A DNA stretch of 33,280 nucleotides, taken from the NCBI GenBank assembly GCA_030600605.1, contig JAUVLT010000014.1:1-33280 (forward strand), read 5' to 3'. This document shows, one piece after another, positions 16,918 to 25,192 of this stretch (position 1 is the first letter of the stretch; the number at the start of each line of letters is the position of its first letter). Origin of the DNA: Mycoplasmatota bacterium. GTDB taxonomy: Bacteria > Bacillota_I > Bacilli_A > Izemoplasmatales > Izemoplasmataceae. Under the pieces are notes generated by a model. It worked only from the letters and a program-made list of their open reading frames with translations, was not told the origin of the DNA and ran no database searches. A program made the position numbers and the translations under genes.

Positions 16918-17298
16918 TTATTCTGTATTTCCGTCCCAACCTTCAATTCCATTTTTAAGATTATACACTTCAAATCCTTCATCTACAAGGATTTTAGAAG
17001 CATCTACGCTCCTATTACCGCTATTGCACATAATTACAACTGGAATTGTTTTATCAAGTCTATCAAGTAATGAATAATCATCTTCTAAAATATAATAATC
17101 AATATTAATAATAAATCCGGGAATTTTTTCATCATAGAATTCAGTGCTCGTTCTTACATCAACAAACTGATAACTATCAATATCTTCTAACATATCTTTT
17201 AATTCATCATTAGAAATATTTGTATAGCCTGTTGAACAAGCTGATAAACTAAATACTAAAACTAAGGATACAAGTAAAACTATAATCTTCTTCATCAT
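16918..17298 (-). CDS. Rhodanese-domain lipoprotein
   Basis: A 126-residue exported sulfurtransferase-like protein. The N-terminus is a lipoprotein signal with lipobox LSAC (cysteine at residue 21 from the first Met). The rhodanese domain follows with VDVRTSTEF and an active-site loop CNSGNRS starting at Cys91. The cysteine is present, so it may be catalytically active on the outer face of the membrane. Two adjacent ATGs exist; the first has GAGGTG about 8 bases upstream. It has its own promoter and terminator and so appears monocistronic. The physiological sulfur donor and acceptor are unknown. Confidence 0.88.
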   Translation of the reverse strand: MMKKIIVLLVSLVLVFSLSACSTGYTNISNDELKDMLEDIDSYQFVDVRTSTEFYDEKIPGFIINIDYYILEDDYSLLDRLDKTIPVVIMCNSGNRSVDASKILVDEGFEVYNLKNGIEGWDGNTE

Positions 17299-17318
17299 AT
17301 TATAAACACCTCAAAAAT

Positions 17319-17347
17319 ATTATAATTAAAATTTAGTTCGTTTGCAA
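17319..17347 (-). promoter_or_regulatory. Promoter of the rhodanese lipoprotein gene
   Basis: TTGCAA (17342-17347) and TATAAT (17319-17324) on the minus strand with a 17-base spacer, about 20 bases upstream of the gene. Confidence 0.7.
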
Positions 17348-17363
17348 ATGATATAACAAAATA

Positions 17364-19118
17364 TTATTTAGTAAGTTCTAAGAATAGTTCAATGTCCTCT
17401 TTAATTACATCAAGTGATGTTCTCCAAAAATCTTTTGTTGATAAATCAATATTAGCTAATTTAGCTACATCTTCAACACTCATTTTTCCAGTAGCCTTTA
17501 ATAAATTATCATATTTTTTTGTGAATGATTGCCCTTCTTTTTGATAAATCCCATAAAGTCCTTTAGCAAATAGTAACCCAAAAGCATAAGGCCAATTATA
17601 AAAACTTAATGACCCACTATAGTAGTGAGGCTTCCATAGCCACATATATGGATGTAAATATTCTGGATCAAGTCCATCACCATAGGCTTCTTTTTGAGCT
17701 GAAAGCATTAGTTCTTTTAAATTGTTTTCATCTAAGAAATTTGTTTTTTGATTATCAAAAACACTTGATTCAAAAATATATCTTGATAGAATATCTACTA
17801 CTACAGCCGTTGAACCTTGTAAACTTGATTCTAGTAAATAAATTTTCTCTTCTTTGGAAGCATCTTTTAGAGCTGCTTTAAGCACAATTGTTTCACAAAA
17901 TGTTGAAGCTGTTTCAGCAACAGGCATTGTATACTCAGCGTTTAAAAGAGATTCACTAAAAATATTATCTCCATGATAAGCATGCCCAAGTTCATGAGCT
18001 AATGTAATTACATCTCCAAATGCACCATTGAAATTAGTTAAAACTCTAGATTCTTTGAGAGGATGAATGTTAGCACAAAAAGCTCCTCCAACTTTTCCTT
18101 TATAAGGTAAATAATCAACCCAGTTTTCAGCAAAAGCTCTTTTAGCAAGATTTTCTAAATTAGGACTAAAAGTAGCAAAGTTTTTTAATATGAAATCTTG
18201 AGCATCTTGAATACTAAACTCTTTTGAACTTTCACCAATAGGAGCATATAAATCATACCATGGTAATCCATTTTTATGATTTAACAATTCTCCTTTTCTT
18301 TTTAAGTAACTACGAAAAACAGGAAGGTATTCTTTCATTGAATCAATCATTGAGTTCAATGTCTCTTCATTCATTCTAGAATTAATTAATGCTTTATCTA
18401 ATGCTGATCTATATCCTCTAAACTCTGTTAGAGTATTTACTTCTCCTTTAATACCATTCATCGCAAATGCAATTGATTGAGATATTTTATCATAAGCCTT
18501 TAATTCAACCTCATAAGCACTTTTACGGATTTCAGGGTTAGAATCCTCTGATTTCCCAATAATCTCTGGTAGAGTCAATATTTCTCCATTAAACTCTACT
18601 TCAAGAGTTGAAGTTAAAACTCCTTGGAGTCTCGACCAAAGACTTGAAGAGGATTGTGATAATTTAGATAATAATCCTTCTGTTTTTTCATCTAAATTAT
18701 ATTTGTTATATTTGATAATCTCTTTTATAACAAATGCGTGTTCTTTTAAGAAATCACTAGAGTTTGTTACTTCATCAATATTTTGAATATTGCTGACATA
18801 ACTAGAAAACAATGTATTAACCTCCGTGAATTCTGTAAATTTCTTTTGAAGGATTACATTAAATCTAGCACTTTCTTGATCAGTAGTTTTAGTTGCACTA
18901 TTTAAAGATACAAAACTAAATAATCTAGTTGCTAAATCAATAATCTCAATTTTTAATAATAAGAAGTCTGTCAAAACCACTTTTGAATCAGTATCACCTT
19001 TAAACAATTTTTTAAATTCATTTGCTTTTTCAATTAGTAAATCCACTTTCTTTAAATCATTTTGAAACTCATTTGATTCATATGATTCGTATAGTTTACT
19101 TAAATCCCAATTATTCAT
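17364..19118 (-). CDS. pepF: Oligoendopeptidase F (M3 family metallopeptidase)
   Basis: Cytoplasmic zinc endopeptidase that cleaves oligopeptides. From the ATG at 19118 it has 584 residues, the normal length, with the zinc motif HELGH starting at residue 375 and the distal SETASTFCET-type helix (VAETASTFCETIV) that supplies the third zinc ligand. The C-terminal substrate-binding region (HPYMWLWKPHYYSGSLSFYNWPY) is also typical. The start is chosen by an AAAGGTGAT site, and its A is shared with the stop codon of the preceding gene (TAATG). It is the last gene of the thiI-MBL-pepF unit; no clear terminator is seen. Confidence 0.95.
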   Translation of the reverse strand: MNNWDLSKLYESYESNEFQNDLKKVDLLIEKANEFKKLFKGDTDSKVVLTDFLLLKIEIIDLATRLFSFVSLNSATKTTDQESARFNVILQKKFTEFTEVNTLFSSYVSNIQNIDEVTNSSDFLKEHAFVIKEIIKYNKYNLDEKTEGLLSKLSQSSSSLWSRLQGVLTSTLEVEFNGEILTLPEIIGKSEDSNPEIRKSAYEVELKAYDKISQSIAFAMNGIKGEVNTLTEFRGYRSALDKALINSRMNEETLNSMIDSMKEYLPVFRSYLKRKGELLNHKNGLPWYDLYAPIGESSKEFSIQDAQDFILKNFATFSPNLENLAKRAFAENWVDYLPYKGKVGGAFCANIHPLKESRVLTNFNGAFGDVITLAHELGHAYHGDNIFSESLLNAEYTMPVAETASTFCETIVLKAALKDASKEEKIYLLESSLQGSTAVVVDILSRYIFESSVFDNQKTNFLDENNLKELMLSAQKEAYGDGLDPEYLHPYMWLWKPHYYSGSLSFYNWPYAFGLLFAKGLYGIYQKEGQSFTKKYDNLLKATGKMSVEDVAKLANIDLSTKDFWRTSLDVIKEDIELFLELTK

Positions 19119-19873
19119 TATATCACCTTTCTTATTTGATTTAGAACGTGCCAATCACGTCCTAAAAAACTTATTTTTGTTTCCTGATAAAAATCATCAT
19201 AAGTAGCATTTCTATTTTCGTTTATAAAATGAAGATATGTTAGTCTTTTAATTAAATCTTTAACAATATCATCTCTATTATCTAGCATTTTCCCATGTGT
19301 TGGAAGAATTATCTTTTCAGATGATTTTGAGATAATCATATTTATTGATGAGATATGTGCTAATGTATCTTTTTCAGAACAAAATGGAATACTCGGATTA
19401 CCATGATAATCCGATATTACATCATCTCCAACAAACATATATTTATTGTTTAATGTTATTAATAAGCCATCTTTAGAATGCCCCTTATTTATTTCCATCT
19501 CAATAGTATGTCTTCCAAAAATAATAGTGTCTTTATCAACTACTACTTTTGTTGGTAAATACTTTTGATAGTTTTCTACATATCTTTTAAGAGTATCTTG
19601 AGCAAAAATACTCCCGATTATATCAGCATCTTTTACTTTTAGTAATCCTCCAATATGATCAGGATGAAAATGTGTCAAAATAAACTTTGATACTTTTAAT
19701 CCTTTATCGTTTAAATCTTTGAGCACCTGAACGAAATGTCTTCGATATCCTGTATCAATGATAATACATTCATTACCATGTTGAATCATAAAAATATTAA
19801 TTCCAATATAACTCCCTTTTGCTGGTTCAAACTGATAAATAAAGATATCTTTTTCTAAGCTTATAATTTTCAT
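19118..19873 (-). CDS. Metallo-beta-lactamase-fold hydrolase
   Basis: A 251-residue protein with the MBL metal-binding motif THFHPDHIGG (H68, H70, D72, H73), a GHSKDGL motif and the later GDDVI aspartate. These support a two-metal hydrolase of the glyoxalase II-like branch. The C-terminal helical part resembles that of MBL proteins acting on small organic substrates. Both ends overlap neighbours by one base (TAATG), so it is translationally coupled to thiI and pepF. The substrate is unknown; the operon does not point clearly to one. Confidence 0.88.
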   Translation of the reverse strand: MKIISLEKDIFIYQFEPAKGSYIGINIFMIQHGNECIIIDTGYRRHFVQVLKDLNDKGLKVSKFILTHFHPDHIGGLLKVKDADIIGSIFAQDTLKRYVENYQKYLPTKVVVDKDTIIFGRHTIEMEINKGHSKDGLLITLNNKYMFVGDDVISDYHGNPSIPFCSEKDTLAHISSINMIISKSSEKIILPTHGKMLDNRDDIVKDLIKRLTYLHFINENRNATYDDFYQETKISFLGRDWHVLNQIRKVI

Positions 19874-21096
19874 TATAATACCTCACTAACAACCAGTCCA
19901 AGCATTGTAATATCAAGTTTCTCCTTATAAGAAATAGCAATTGTCTTAGTTTTTTCTACGCAGCGATCAACAAGAGAATCAAAATCATATTTACTTTCAT
20001 AATAAATACATCTATCTAGTTTTGGAGCTGTCGTTGGTTTTTTTGGAACATAAACTGTGCAACAGTCTTCAAATGGTCTAATTGAAATATTATAACAATC
20101 AATCTTTCTTGAAATTCCAATTATATCTAATTTATCGTATGTTGCGAGTGGTCTAATAACGGGCATTCTAACAACCTCGTTAATAACACTCATACTTTTC
20201 AATGTTTGAGAAGCTACTTGCCCAACACTCTCACCATTAATTAAAATAATACAATTATTCTTTAAAGCAATCTTTTCAGAAATTCGATACATCATTCTTC
20301 TCATAATAGTAATATTATATGCTTCAGGAATATTATCAATTAAAGCACTATGTAATTCCATAAATGGAACCATATGAAGTCTTATTCTAGAATGAGGAGC
20401 ATAAATAGCCAACTTCTTCGTTAAATCAATAACCTTTTGGGCTGATTCAATTGAAGTTAACGGTGTTGATTCAAAGTGAATTCCTTCAATTTCAACTCCT
20501 TGTTTCATTGATAAAAAGCCTGCGACAGGAGAATCTATTCCCCCGCTTAACATTAATAATCCTTTACCAGCAACACCAACAGGAAAGCCTCCCATGCCCT
20601 TAATCTTCTTACAGTAAATAAAAGCAGCATCATGTCTTACTTCAACACTTAATGTTAGCTCAGGATTATGAACATCAACCACTAACATACTAGTATTCTT
20701 TAGTACATATGAAGCAACTATTTGAGTAATTTCAGGACTCTGAATCGGGTACTGTTTATCACTTCTTTTTGATTCTACTTTAAATTTAATTACTTTTTGG
20801 CCAATTTCTCCATTTATAACTTTTAAAGCATTTTCTTTAATCGATTCAATATCTCTTTCTGATTTTGAAACTAAACTATAACTTGAAAGACCTGATACTT
20901 TATCAAGTCCTTTTATTACTTTATTATGATCTTCTCCATTTAATAAAATGTAAAGGCGATCATGTTTCTTTTCATAAACTACATTGGGATTACTTACTTT
21001 CTCCCTTATTAAAGAATTAACTTTATCAACAAATATTTTTTTATTTTTACCTTTTAAAGTTAAATCTCCATACCTTACAAGTATTCTTTCATACAT
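19873..21096 (-). CDS. thiI: tRNA 4-thiouridine synthetase ThiI (no rhodanese domain)
   Basis: Adenylates uridine 8 of tRNA and inserts sulfur to make 4-thiouridine; in some bacteria the protein also serves thiazole synthesis. The order is an N-terminal ferredoxin-like domain (MYERILVRYGDLTLKGKNKKIF), a THUMP domain (about 60-165), and the PP-loop ATPase with SGGIDSP at residues 184-190. At 407 residues it lacks the C-terminal rhodanese domain of the E. coli enzyme, as in Bacillus ThiI. Sulfur must come directly from a cysteine desulfurase; the only one in the window is SufS. AAGGAG lies upstream of the ATG. Confidence 0.95.
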   Translation of the reverse strand: MYERILVRYGDLTLKGKNKKIFVDKVNSLIREKVSNPNVVYEKKHDRLYILLNGEDHNKVIKGLDKVSGLSSYSLVSKSERDIESIKENALKVINGEIGQKVIKFKVESKRSDKQYPIQSPEITQIVASYVLKNTSMLVVDVHNPELTLSVEVRHDAAFIYCKKIKGMGGFPVGVAGKGLLMLSGGIDSPVAGFLSMKQGVEIEGIHFESTPLTSIESAQKVIDLTKKLAIYAPHSRIRLHMVPFMELHSALIDNIPEAYNITIMRRMMYRISEKIALKNNCIILINGESVGQVASQTLKSMSVINEVVRMPVIRPLATYDKLDIIGISRKIDCYNISIRPFEDCCTVYVPKKPTTAPKLDRCIYYESKYDFDSLVDRCVEKTKTIAISYKEKLDITMLGLVVSEVL

Positions 21097-21137
21097 ATTA
21101 TCTACTCCTTTTAAATCATAATAATTCTATCATAATA

Positions 21138-21182
21138 AGTTACCTTTTTATATTAATTTAATTAAAATCTTTATAGGTAACT
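21138..21182. repeat. 8-bp inverted repeat upstream of thiI
   Basis: AGTTACCT (21138-21145) and AGGTAACT (21175-21182) are perfect complements separated by 29 AT-only or nearly AT-only bases. It lies 40-85 bases upstream of thiI, where its promoter or leader should be, so an operator or leader stem is possible. Confidence 0.4.
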
Positions 21183-21275
21183 AAAATGTTTAGAAATATT
21201 AATCGGTGCTTTAGATATAGATAGTAAACTGTTTTCATGCTTTAATAATACTGGTGAATTTTACCTTGAAAAAAT

Positions 21276-21320
21276 AATAAACATAATGGTTGACATTATA
21301 TAATACCTTCTATATACTAT
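21276..21320 (+). promoter_or_regulatory. Strong promoter, copy A (upstream of the 59-codon ORF)
   Basis: TTGACA (21290-21295), 17 bases, TATACT (21313-21318). The 45-base segment matches the rpsD promoter segment 21698-21742 at 37 positions, including AATAAACA upstream of the -35 box and most of the spacer, which indicates a shared origin. Transcription would start near 21325. Confidence 0.75.
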
Positions 21321-21416
21321 GGGTGCATGAGCAAAAAATATGGAAATTATTAATGAAATATTTAATGATTATCAGACTCAGTTTCATGCGAATATAGAAG
21401 CTTAGGAGGTGTTAAT

Positions 21417-21596
21417 ATGGCACTTTTAACAGTAATTGGTCTTAAGTCTTTAAAAGCGATAAAACACATGTCATTAAAAAACAATTTAATTTCAAATTTC
21501 ACTAATCTATCGTTAAGACAAAAAAGATCTAAACTACTTAATGAATCAAATCAACTTCATGATTTTAGAATGACAGTATTCACTGGACTTTTCTAA
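21417..21596 (+). CDS. Small basic protein of 59 residues, possible truncated S4 duplicate
   Basis: An ORF of 59 codons with a strong AGGAGGTG at 21404-21411, 5 bases before the ATG, and the strong promoter copy A about 100 bases upstream, so it is very likely transcribed and translated. I do not recognise the protein. It starts MALLT (S4 starts MARYT), and 14 of its first 18 bases match the start of rpsD. Aligned with a gap of three residues it shares L12-K13, K21, Q35-x-R37-x-K39 and Q46-L47 with S4, and the bases from 21519 on match rpsD at about 64 percent over 47 positions. It could be a decayed duplicate of the rpsD 5' end, or a new short gene grown from it. It lacks the S4 motif PGQHG. 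Confidence 0.55.
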   Translation: MALLTVIGLKSLKAIKHMSLKNNLISNFTNLSLRQKRSKLLNESNQLHDFRMTVFTGLF

Positions 21597-21608
21597 CTTA
21601 CTAATCAT

Positions 21609-21640
21609 TAAAGAATAGTAATATCTTTATTATTTTTTCT
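21609..21640 (+). terminator. Weak AT-rich terminator-like hairpin after the 59-codon ORF
   Basis: TAAAGA (21609-21614) pairs with TCTTTA (21624-21629), followed by TTATTTTTT. The stem is short and nearly all A-T, so efficiency would be low. Confidence 0.35.
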
Positions 21641-21697
21641 AAGAGCAGTACCTCTCATTTTTATTTTCCGAGATTCTAGGCTGCCTTTAGAAAAGGT

Positions 21698-21742
21698 AAT
21701 AAACAATTTGATTGACATTTTATAATACATTATATATAATAT
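21698..21742 (+). promoter_or_regulatory. rpsD promoter (copy B)
   Basis: TTGACA (21712-21717), 17 bases, TATAAT (21735-21740): both boxes match the consensus perfectly. Transcription would start near 21747, giving a leader of about 165 nucleotides before the rpsD ATG. The leader contains possible pairing segments such as GCAG near 21764 and CTGC near 21792. Confidence 0.85.
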
Positions 21743-21912
21743 ATGTTGCGCATGTGTAATAAAGGCAGCTAAATAATGAATTTTATTAACTGCTGAATGT
21801 TCCAAAAAGGTTTGATAGTAATCTCTGCTGACGAGGTGAAATCATTAAAACATTCTGACTAATGAATCGTTATTACTCTTTACGCAAAAATAAAATAAAG
21901 GAGGAATACAAT

Positions 21913-22512
21913 ATGGCACGTTATACAGGACCAAGTTGGAAAATTGCAAGACGTTTAAAATATTCAATTACTGAAACCGGAAAAGAACTAGCTAGACGCC
22001 CTTACTCTCCAGGACAACACGGACAAAGAAGAACAAAAATAAGTGAGTACGGAGTGCAACTTCAAGAAAAACAAAAAGTTAGATACACTTACGGATTAAA
22101 CGAAAAGCAATTTAAGAAAACTTTTAACGAAGCAAAGAAAATGCATGGTAAACAAGGTGAAAGTTTCTTAATATTACTTGAATCAAGATTAGATAACTTA
22201 GTTTACAGAGCAGGATTTGCTAAAACTCGTCGTCAAGCAAGACAACTTGTAAATCATGGACATGTTTATGTTGAAGGAAGAAGAGTTGATATTCCATCAT
22301 ACAGAGTAGTTCCAGGACAAACTTTCACACTCAGTGAAAAAGCAAGAAAATTCGATATCGTATTAAACAGCTTAGAAGCTGTCGTTACGAGATTAGAATT
22401 TGTTAGCTTCGATGAAAACAAGTTTGAAGTTACTTACATAAGATTCCCTGAAAGACAAGAAGTCTTAACGGAAATCAAAGAAAACCTAATCGTAGAATAT
22501 TACAACAGATAA
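21913..22512 (+). CDS. rpsD: 30S ribosomal protein S4
   Basis: Primary 16S rRNA-binding protein that nucleates 30S assembly. From the ATG at 21913 it has 199 residues, the normal size, with the N-terminal MARYTGPSWKIARRL, the YSPGQHGQ loop and the S4 RNA-binding domain (LESRLDNLVYRAGFAKTRRQARQLVNHGHV, about residues 88-117). AAAGGAGG at 21897-21904 fixes this start; a longer frame from 21862 is not needed. It is monocistronic, with a perfect consensus promoter and a strong terminator. The leader of about 165 bases is long enough for the autogenous S4-mRNA control known for Bacillus rpsD, but I could not establish the fold. Confidence 0.97.
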   Translation: MARYTGPSWKIARRLKYSITETGKELARRPYSPGQHGQRRTKISEYGVQLQEKQKVRYTYGLNEKQFKKTFNEAKKMHGKQGESFLILLESRLDNLVYRAGFAKTRRQARQLVNHGHVYVEGRRVDIPSYRVVPGQTFTLSEKARKFDIVLNSLEAVVTRLEFVSFDENKFEVTYIRFPERQEVLTEIKENLIVEYYNR

Positions 22513-22518
22513 CATAAT

Positions 22519-22548
22519 AAAGCCACTCAGGTGAGTGGCTTTTTTTGT
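22519..22548 (+). terminator. rpsD terminator
   Basis: GC-containing 8-bp stem AGCCACTC (22521-22528) / GAGTGGCT (22533-22540) with a 4-base loop and a T run to 22547. Confidence 0.92.
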
Positions 22549-22551
22549 ATA

Positions 22552-22579
22552 AAAAATACTTCATTTCTGAAGTATTTTT
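22552..22579 (-). terminator. Terminator after tpiA, usable on both strands
   Basis: A 12-bp perfect stem (22552-22563 with 22568-22579) around a 4-base loop, with A runs on one side and T runs on the other. It can serve the leftward pgk-tpiA transcript and back up the rightward rpsD terminator. Confidence 0.85.
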
Positions 22580-22587
22580 ATTATTTC

Positions 22588-23343
22588 TTATTTCACAGCA
22601 GCATTTACTAATTCTAAGAAGGAAGCTGGATCTAAACTCGCTCCTCCTACTAAAGCACCATCAATGTCAGACATTGACAATAGCTCTTCAATATTAGCGG
22701 GTTTAACTGAACCACCATATTGAATTCTTACACTTTCTGCTGTTTCTTCATCAAATAAATCTCTAACTACTTCTCTAATAGCTTTGATAGTATCATTAGC
22801 CATTTCTGCTGTAGCTGTTTTACCGGTTCCAATAGCCCAGATTGGTTCATAAGCTAAAACTAATTCTTTTATTTGTTCAGTTCCAAGTCCTTTTAAAGCA
22901 TTGACAACTTGTACTTTTATAAATTCGTTAGTTTTTTCTGTTTCTCTTATTTCTAAACTTTCCCCAACACAAAGAATTGGAGTTAATCCATATCTGAAAG
23001 CTTGGTGAACTTTTTTATTTACACTAGAATCAGTTTCATTATAATATGCTCTTCTTTCGCTATGTCCAATGACAACATACTCTACACCAATATCTTCTAA
23101 TAACAATACACTTACTTCTCCTGTATAAGCACCGCTATCTAAGTAATGCATATTTTGAGCACCGACTCTTAAGTTGTCTCCTTGTCTTTTTACAAGATCT
23201 CTTAAGATTGGAGCTTGGGCACATATCACACTTTCTACTAAGCTTTTTGATGGTAATTTCATATTTATGTTATAAACAAATTGTAATGCTTCGTCTCTTG
23301 TTTTGAACATTTTCCAGTTTCCTGCAATAATTGGTTTTCTCAT
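22588..23343 (-). CDS. tpiA: Triosephosphate isomerase
   Basis: Glycolytic enzyme interconverting dihydroxyacetone phosphate and glyceraldehyde 3-phosphate. The 251 residues give a complete TIM barrel with AGNWKM at residues 7-12 (catalytic lysine 11), VIGHSERR (catalytic histidine), AYEPIWAIGTG (catalytic glutamate) and IQYGGSV near the C-terminus. It follows pgk by 34 bases and shares its transcript; AGGATG precedes the ATG. Confidence 0.97.
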   Translation of the reverse strand: MRKPIIAGNWKMFKTRDEALQFVYNINMKLPSKSLVESVICAQAPILRDLVKRQGDNLRVGAQNMHYLDSGAYTGEVSVLLLEDIGVEYVVIGHSERRAYYNETDSSVNKKVHQAFRYGLTPILCVGESLEIRETEKTNEFIKVQVVNALKGLGTEQIKELVLAYEPIWAIGTGKTATAEMANDTIKAIREVVRDLFDEETAESVRIQYGGSVKPANIEELLSMSDIDGALVGGASLDPASFLELVNAAVK

Positions 23344-23377
23344 TTTCTTTCATCCTAACTCATATTTTATCTTATTT

Positions 23378-24571
23378 TTATAAATCGTCTACGCAAGCTA
23401 CTCCCGGTAATGTTTTACCTTCTAAATATTCAAGTGAAGCTCCCCCACCTGTAGATATATGTGTAACTTTATCTGCATATCCATTTTGAATTACAGCAGC
23501 AGCACTATCTCCACCACCAATAATTGTTTTTGCATCTTTTAAACTACTCAGTACTTTACAAATACCGATAGTACCTCCTGCGAAGTTGCTAAATTCAAAT
23601 ACTCCTACCGGACCATTCCAAACAACAGTTTTAGCGTCTTTTAAAATTTCAGCATAATTTTCTAAAGTTTTTGGCCCAATATCTAATCCCATTTCATCCG
23701 GTTGAACATCATCAAATGAAGCAATTCTAGCATCAGATTCATTACTAAATTCTTTAGTAACTTTAAGATCGATAGGAAATACTAACTTACCAGCTGCTTC
23801 ATCTATTAATTCCTGAGCTAAATCAAGTTTATCATTTTCACAAATCGATGTACCTATCTCTAGTCCTTGTGATTTCATGAAAGTATAACTCATTCCACCA
23901 CCAATTAATATCTTATCAGCTTTTTTAAGTAAGTTTTTAATAACACCAATTTTATCTCCTACTTTTGCACCACCTAAAATTGCAATAAATGGTCTGTCAG
24001 GATTATCAACTGCACCACCAATAAAATTAATTTCTTTTTCAAGTAAGAATCCAGCAGCTACTTCATCAATATTAGCAGCTATTCCAACATTTGATGCATG
24101 ACTACGATGGGCTGTACCAAATGCGTCATTTACAAATAAATCACCAAGTGATGCCCAATATTTCCCTAATTCAGGATCATTCTTAGATTCTTTCTTACCA
24201 TCAATATCTTCAAAGCGAGTATTTTCAAACATCAATACTTCACCTGGAAGTAATGCTTTAACAGCATCTTCTAAAATCTTTCCTCTAGTATGGGGAATAA
24301 ATTTAACTTTTTGTCCTAAATATTCTTCAAGTTTTTTTGCGATTGGTTCTAAACTTTTACCAGCTTTATCTTCTTCTTTTTTCACACGTCCTAAATGAGA
24401 AAATAAAACAACTTTTGCCTTATTCTCAATTACATATTTTATTGTTGGTAAAGCTTGAATAATTCTATTATCATCTGTGATAACTGAATCTTTCATAGGA
24501 ACATTGAAATCTACTCTAATAAGTACAGTCTTCCCATTAACATTTAAATCACTTACTATTTTTTTTGCCAT
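23378..24571 (-). CDS. pgk: Phosphoglycerate kinase
   Basis: Transfers phosphate from 1,3-bisphosphoglycerate to ADP. The start is set at 24571 by AGGAGG at 24579-24584, giving 397 residues from [10 protein letters not shown]; an upstream in-frame ATG adds 16 unlikely residues. The family motifs are present: [11 protein letters not shown] near the start, [20 protein letters not shown], and GGGDSAAA with [13 protein letters not shown] at the C-terminus. The usual partner gap is not adjacent. A TATAAT at 24603-24608 is the probable -10 box, with a poor -35. Confidence 0.97.
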   Translation of the reverse strand: MAKKIVSDLNVNGKTVLIRVDFNVPMKDSVITDDNRIIQALPTIKYVIENKAKVVLFSHLGRVKKEEDKAGKSLEPIAKKLEEYLGQKVKFIPHTRGKILEDAVKALLPGEVLMFENTRFEDIDGKKESKNDPELGKYWASLGDLFVNDAFGTAHRSHASNVGIAANIDEVAAGFLLEKEINFIGGAVDNPDRPFIAILGGAKVGDKIGVIKNLLKKADKILIGGGMSYTFMKSQGLEIGTSICENDKLDLAQELIDEAAGKLVFPIDLKVTKEFSNESDARIASFDDVQPDEMGLDIGPKTLENYAEILKDAKTVVWNGPVGVFEFSNFAGGTIGICKVLSSLKDAKTIIGGGDSAAAVIQNGYADKVTHISTGGGASLEYLEGKTLPGVACVDDL

Positions 24572-24666
24572 ATTTTTGCCTCCTATTTGTTTCTTCACAT
24601 ACATTATACTAGATATCATATGTAAAATCTATTACTAAAAGAAATGTAAACCCTTTCTTTTTAAAA

Positions 24667-25074
24667 CTAATTAATATTTTTGAAATAATGAATAATTAAT
24701 TCAATTCTTTTATGTTGTTTCATTACCTTTCTAATACTTATATTAACAATCAATTCCTCTAGATTCTTAAAAATAATTAGAGTATTCTTTGAATCAATTC
24801 TTTTAGTCGAAAGAATCGCATAGTAATTAATAAACAACATATCGTATTCCCTTAAGGATTTTGTTGGATATAAGAATATCTCGTTATCAATGTAGATAGG
24901 GATATTGTTTTTTTGCTTGAGCAAATTACTCACAGCTTTTTTTCGTCCTTCAAATGTTGAAAGGTTATTCATACATAAGTTGTTTATGTATTGTTTAATT
25001 CCTGTATTTACAAGATATTCTTTTTCTTCATCTTTGATAAATACTCCGTAATCATCTCTTCTTATGTAGTACAT
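24667..25074 (-). CDS. comK: ComK-family competence transcription factor homologue (short)
   Basis: A 135-residue protein resembling ComK, the master regulator of genetic competence in Bacillus. The best stretch is residues 34-73: C34, then STFEGRKKAVSNLL, IPIYIDNEIFLYPTKS, then INYYAI. This parallels the ComK core CRFFGSSYAGRK, PPIMVD, IFLFPTLS and WISH, including the FEGRK/YAGRK and FLYPT/FLFPT words. It is shorter than Bacillus ComK (about 190 residues), lacking the N-terminal extension and part of the C-terminus. AGGTGAT lies before the ATG and a TATAAT about 20 bases further up. It is flanked by metabolic genes and appears monocistronic. Whether the cell becomes competent is unknown; DNA-uptake genes are not in the window. 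Confidence 0.75.
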   Translation of the reverse strand: MYYIRRDDYGVFIKDEEKEYLVNTGIKQYINNLCMNNLSTFEGRKKAVSNLLKQKNNIPIYIDNEIFLYPTKSLREYDMLFINYYAILSTKRIDSKNTLIIFKNLEELIVNISIRKVMKQHKRIELIIHYFKNIN

Positions 25075-25154
25075 TGTATCACCTACTATTATAGTACTGA
25101 TATCTGTGCATATTTCAATTATTTTTGATTGAAAAATATTAAGTAAATATTAAC

Positions 25155-25182
25155 AAAAAAAAGACAAACCGAAGTTTGTCTT
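25155..25182 (-). terminator. Terminator after the MsmK-like ATPase gene
   Basis: Minus-strand 9-bp stem AAGACAAAC / GTTTGTCTT closed by a UUCG loop on a C-G pair, followed by eight T. Confidence 0.92.
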
Positions 25183-25192
25183 AAAATATATT

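Noticed and set aside
21608-21805. 65-codon open frame on the minus strand
   Set aside because: It runs antisense through the perfect rpsD promoter, has no ribosome binding site, and looks like chance in AT-rich DNA.
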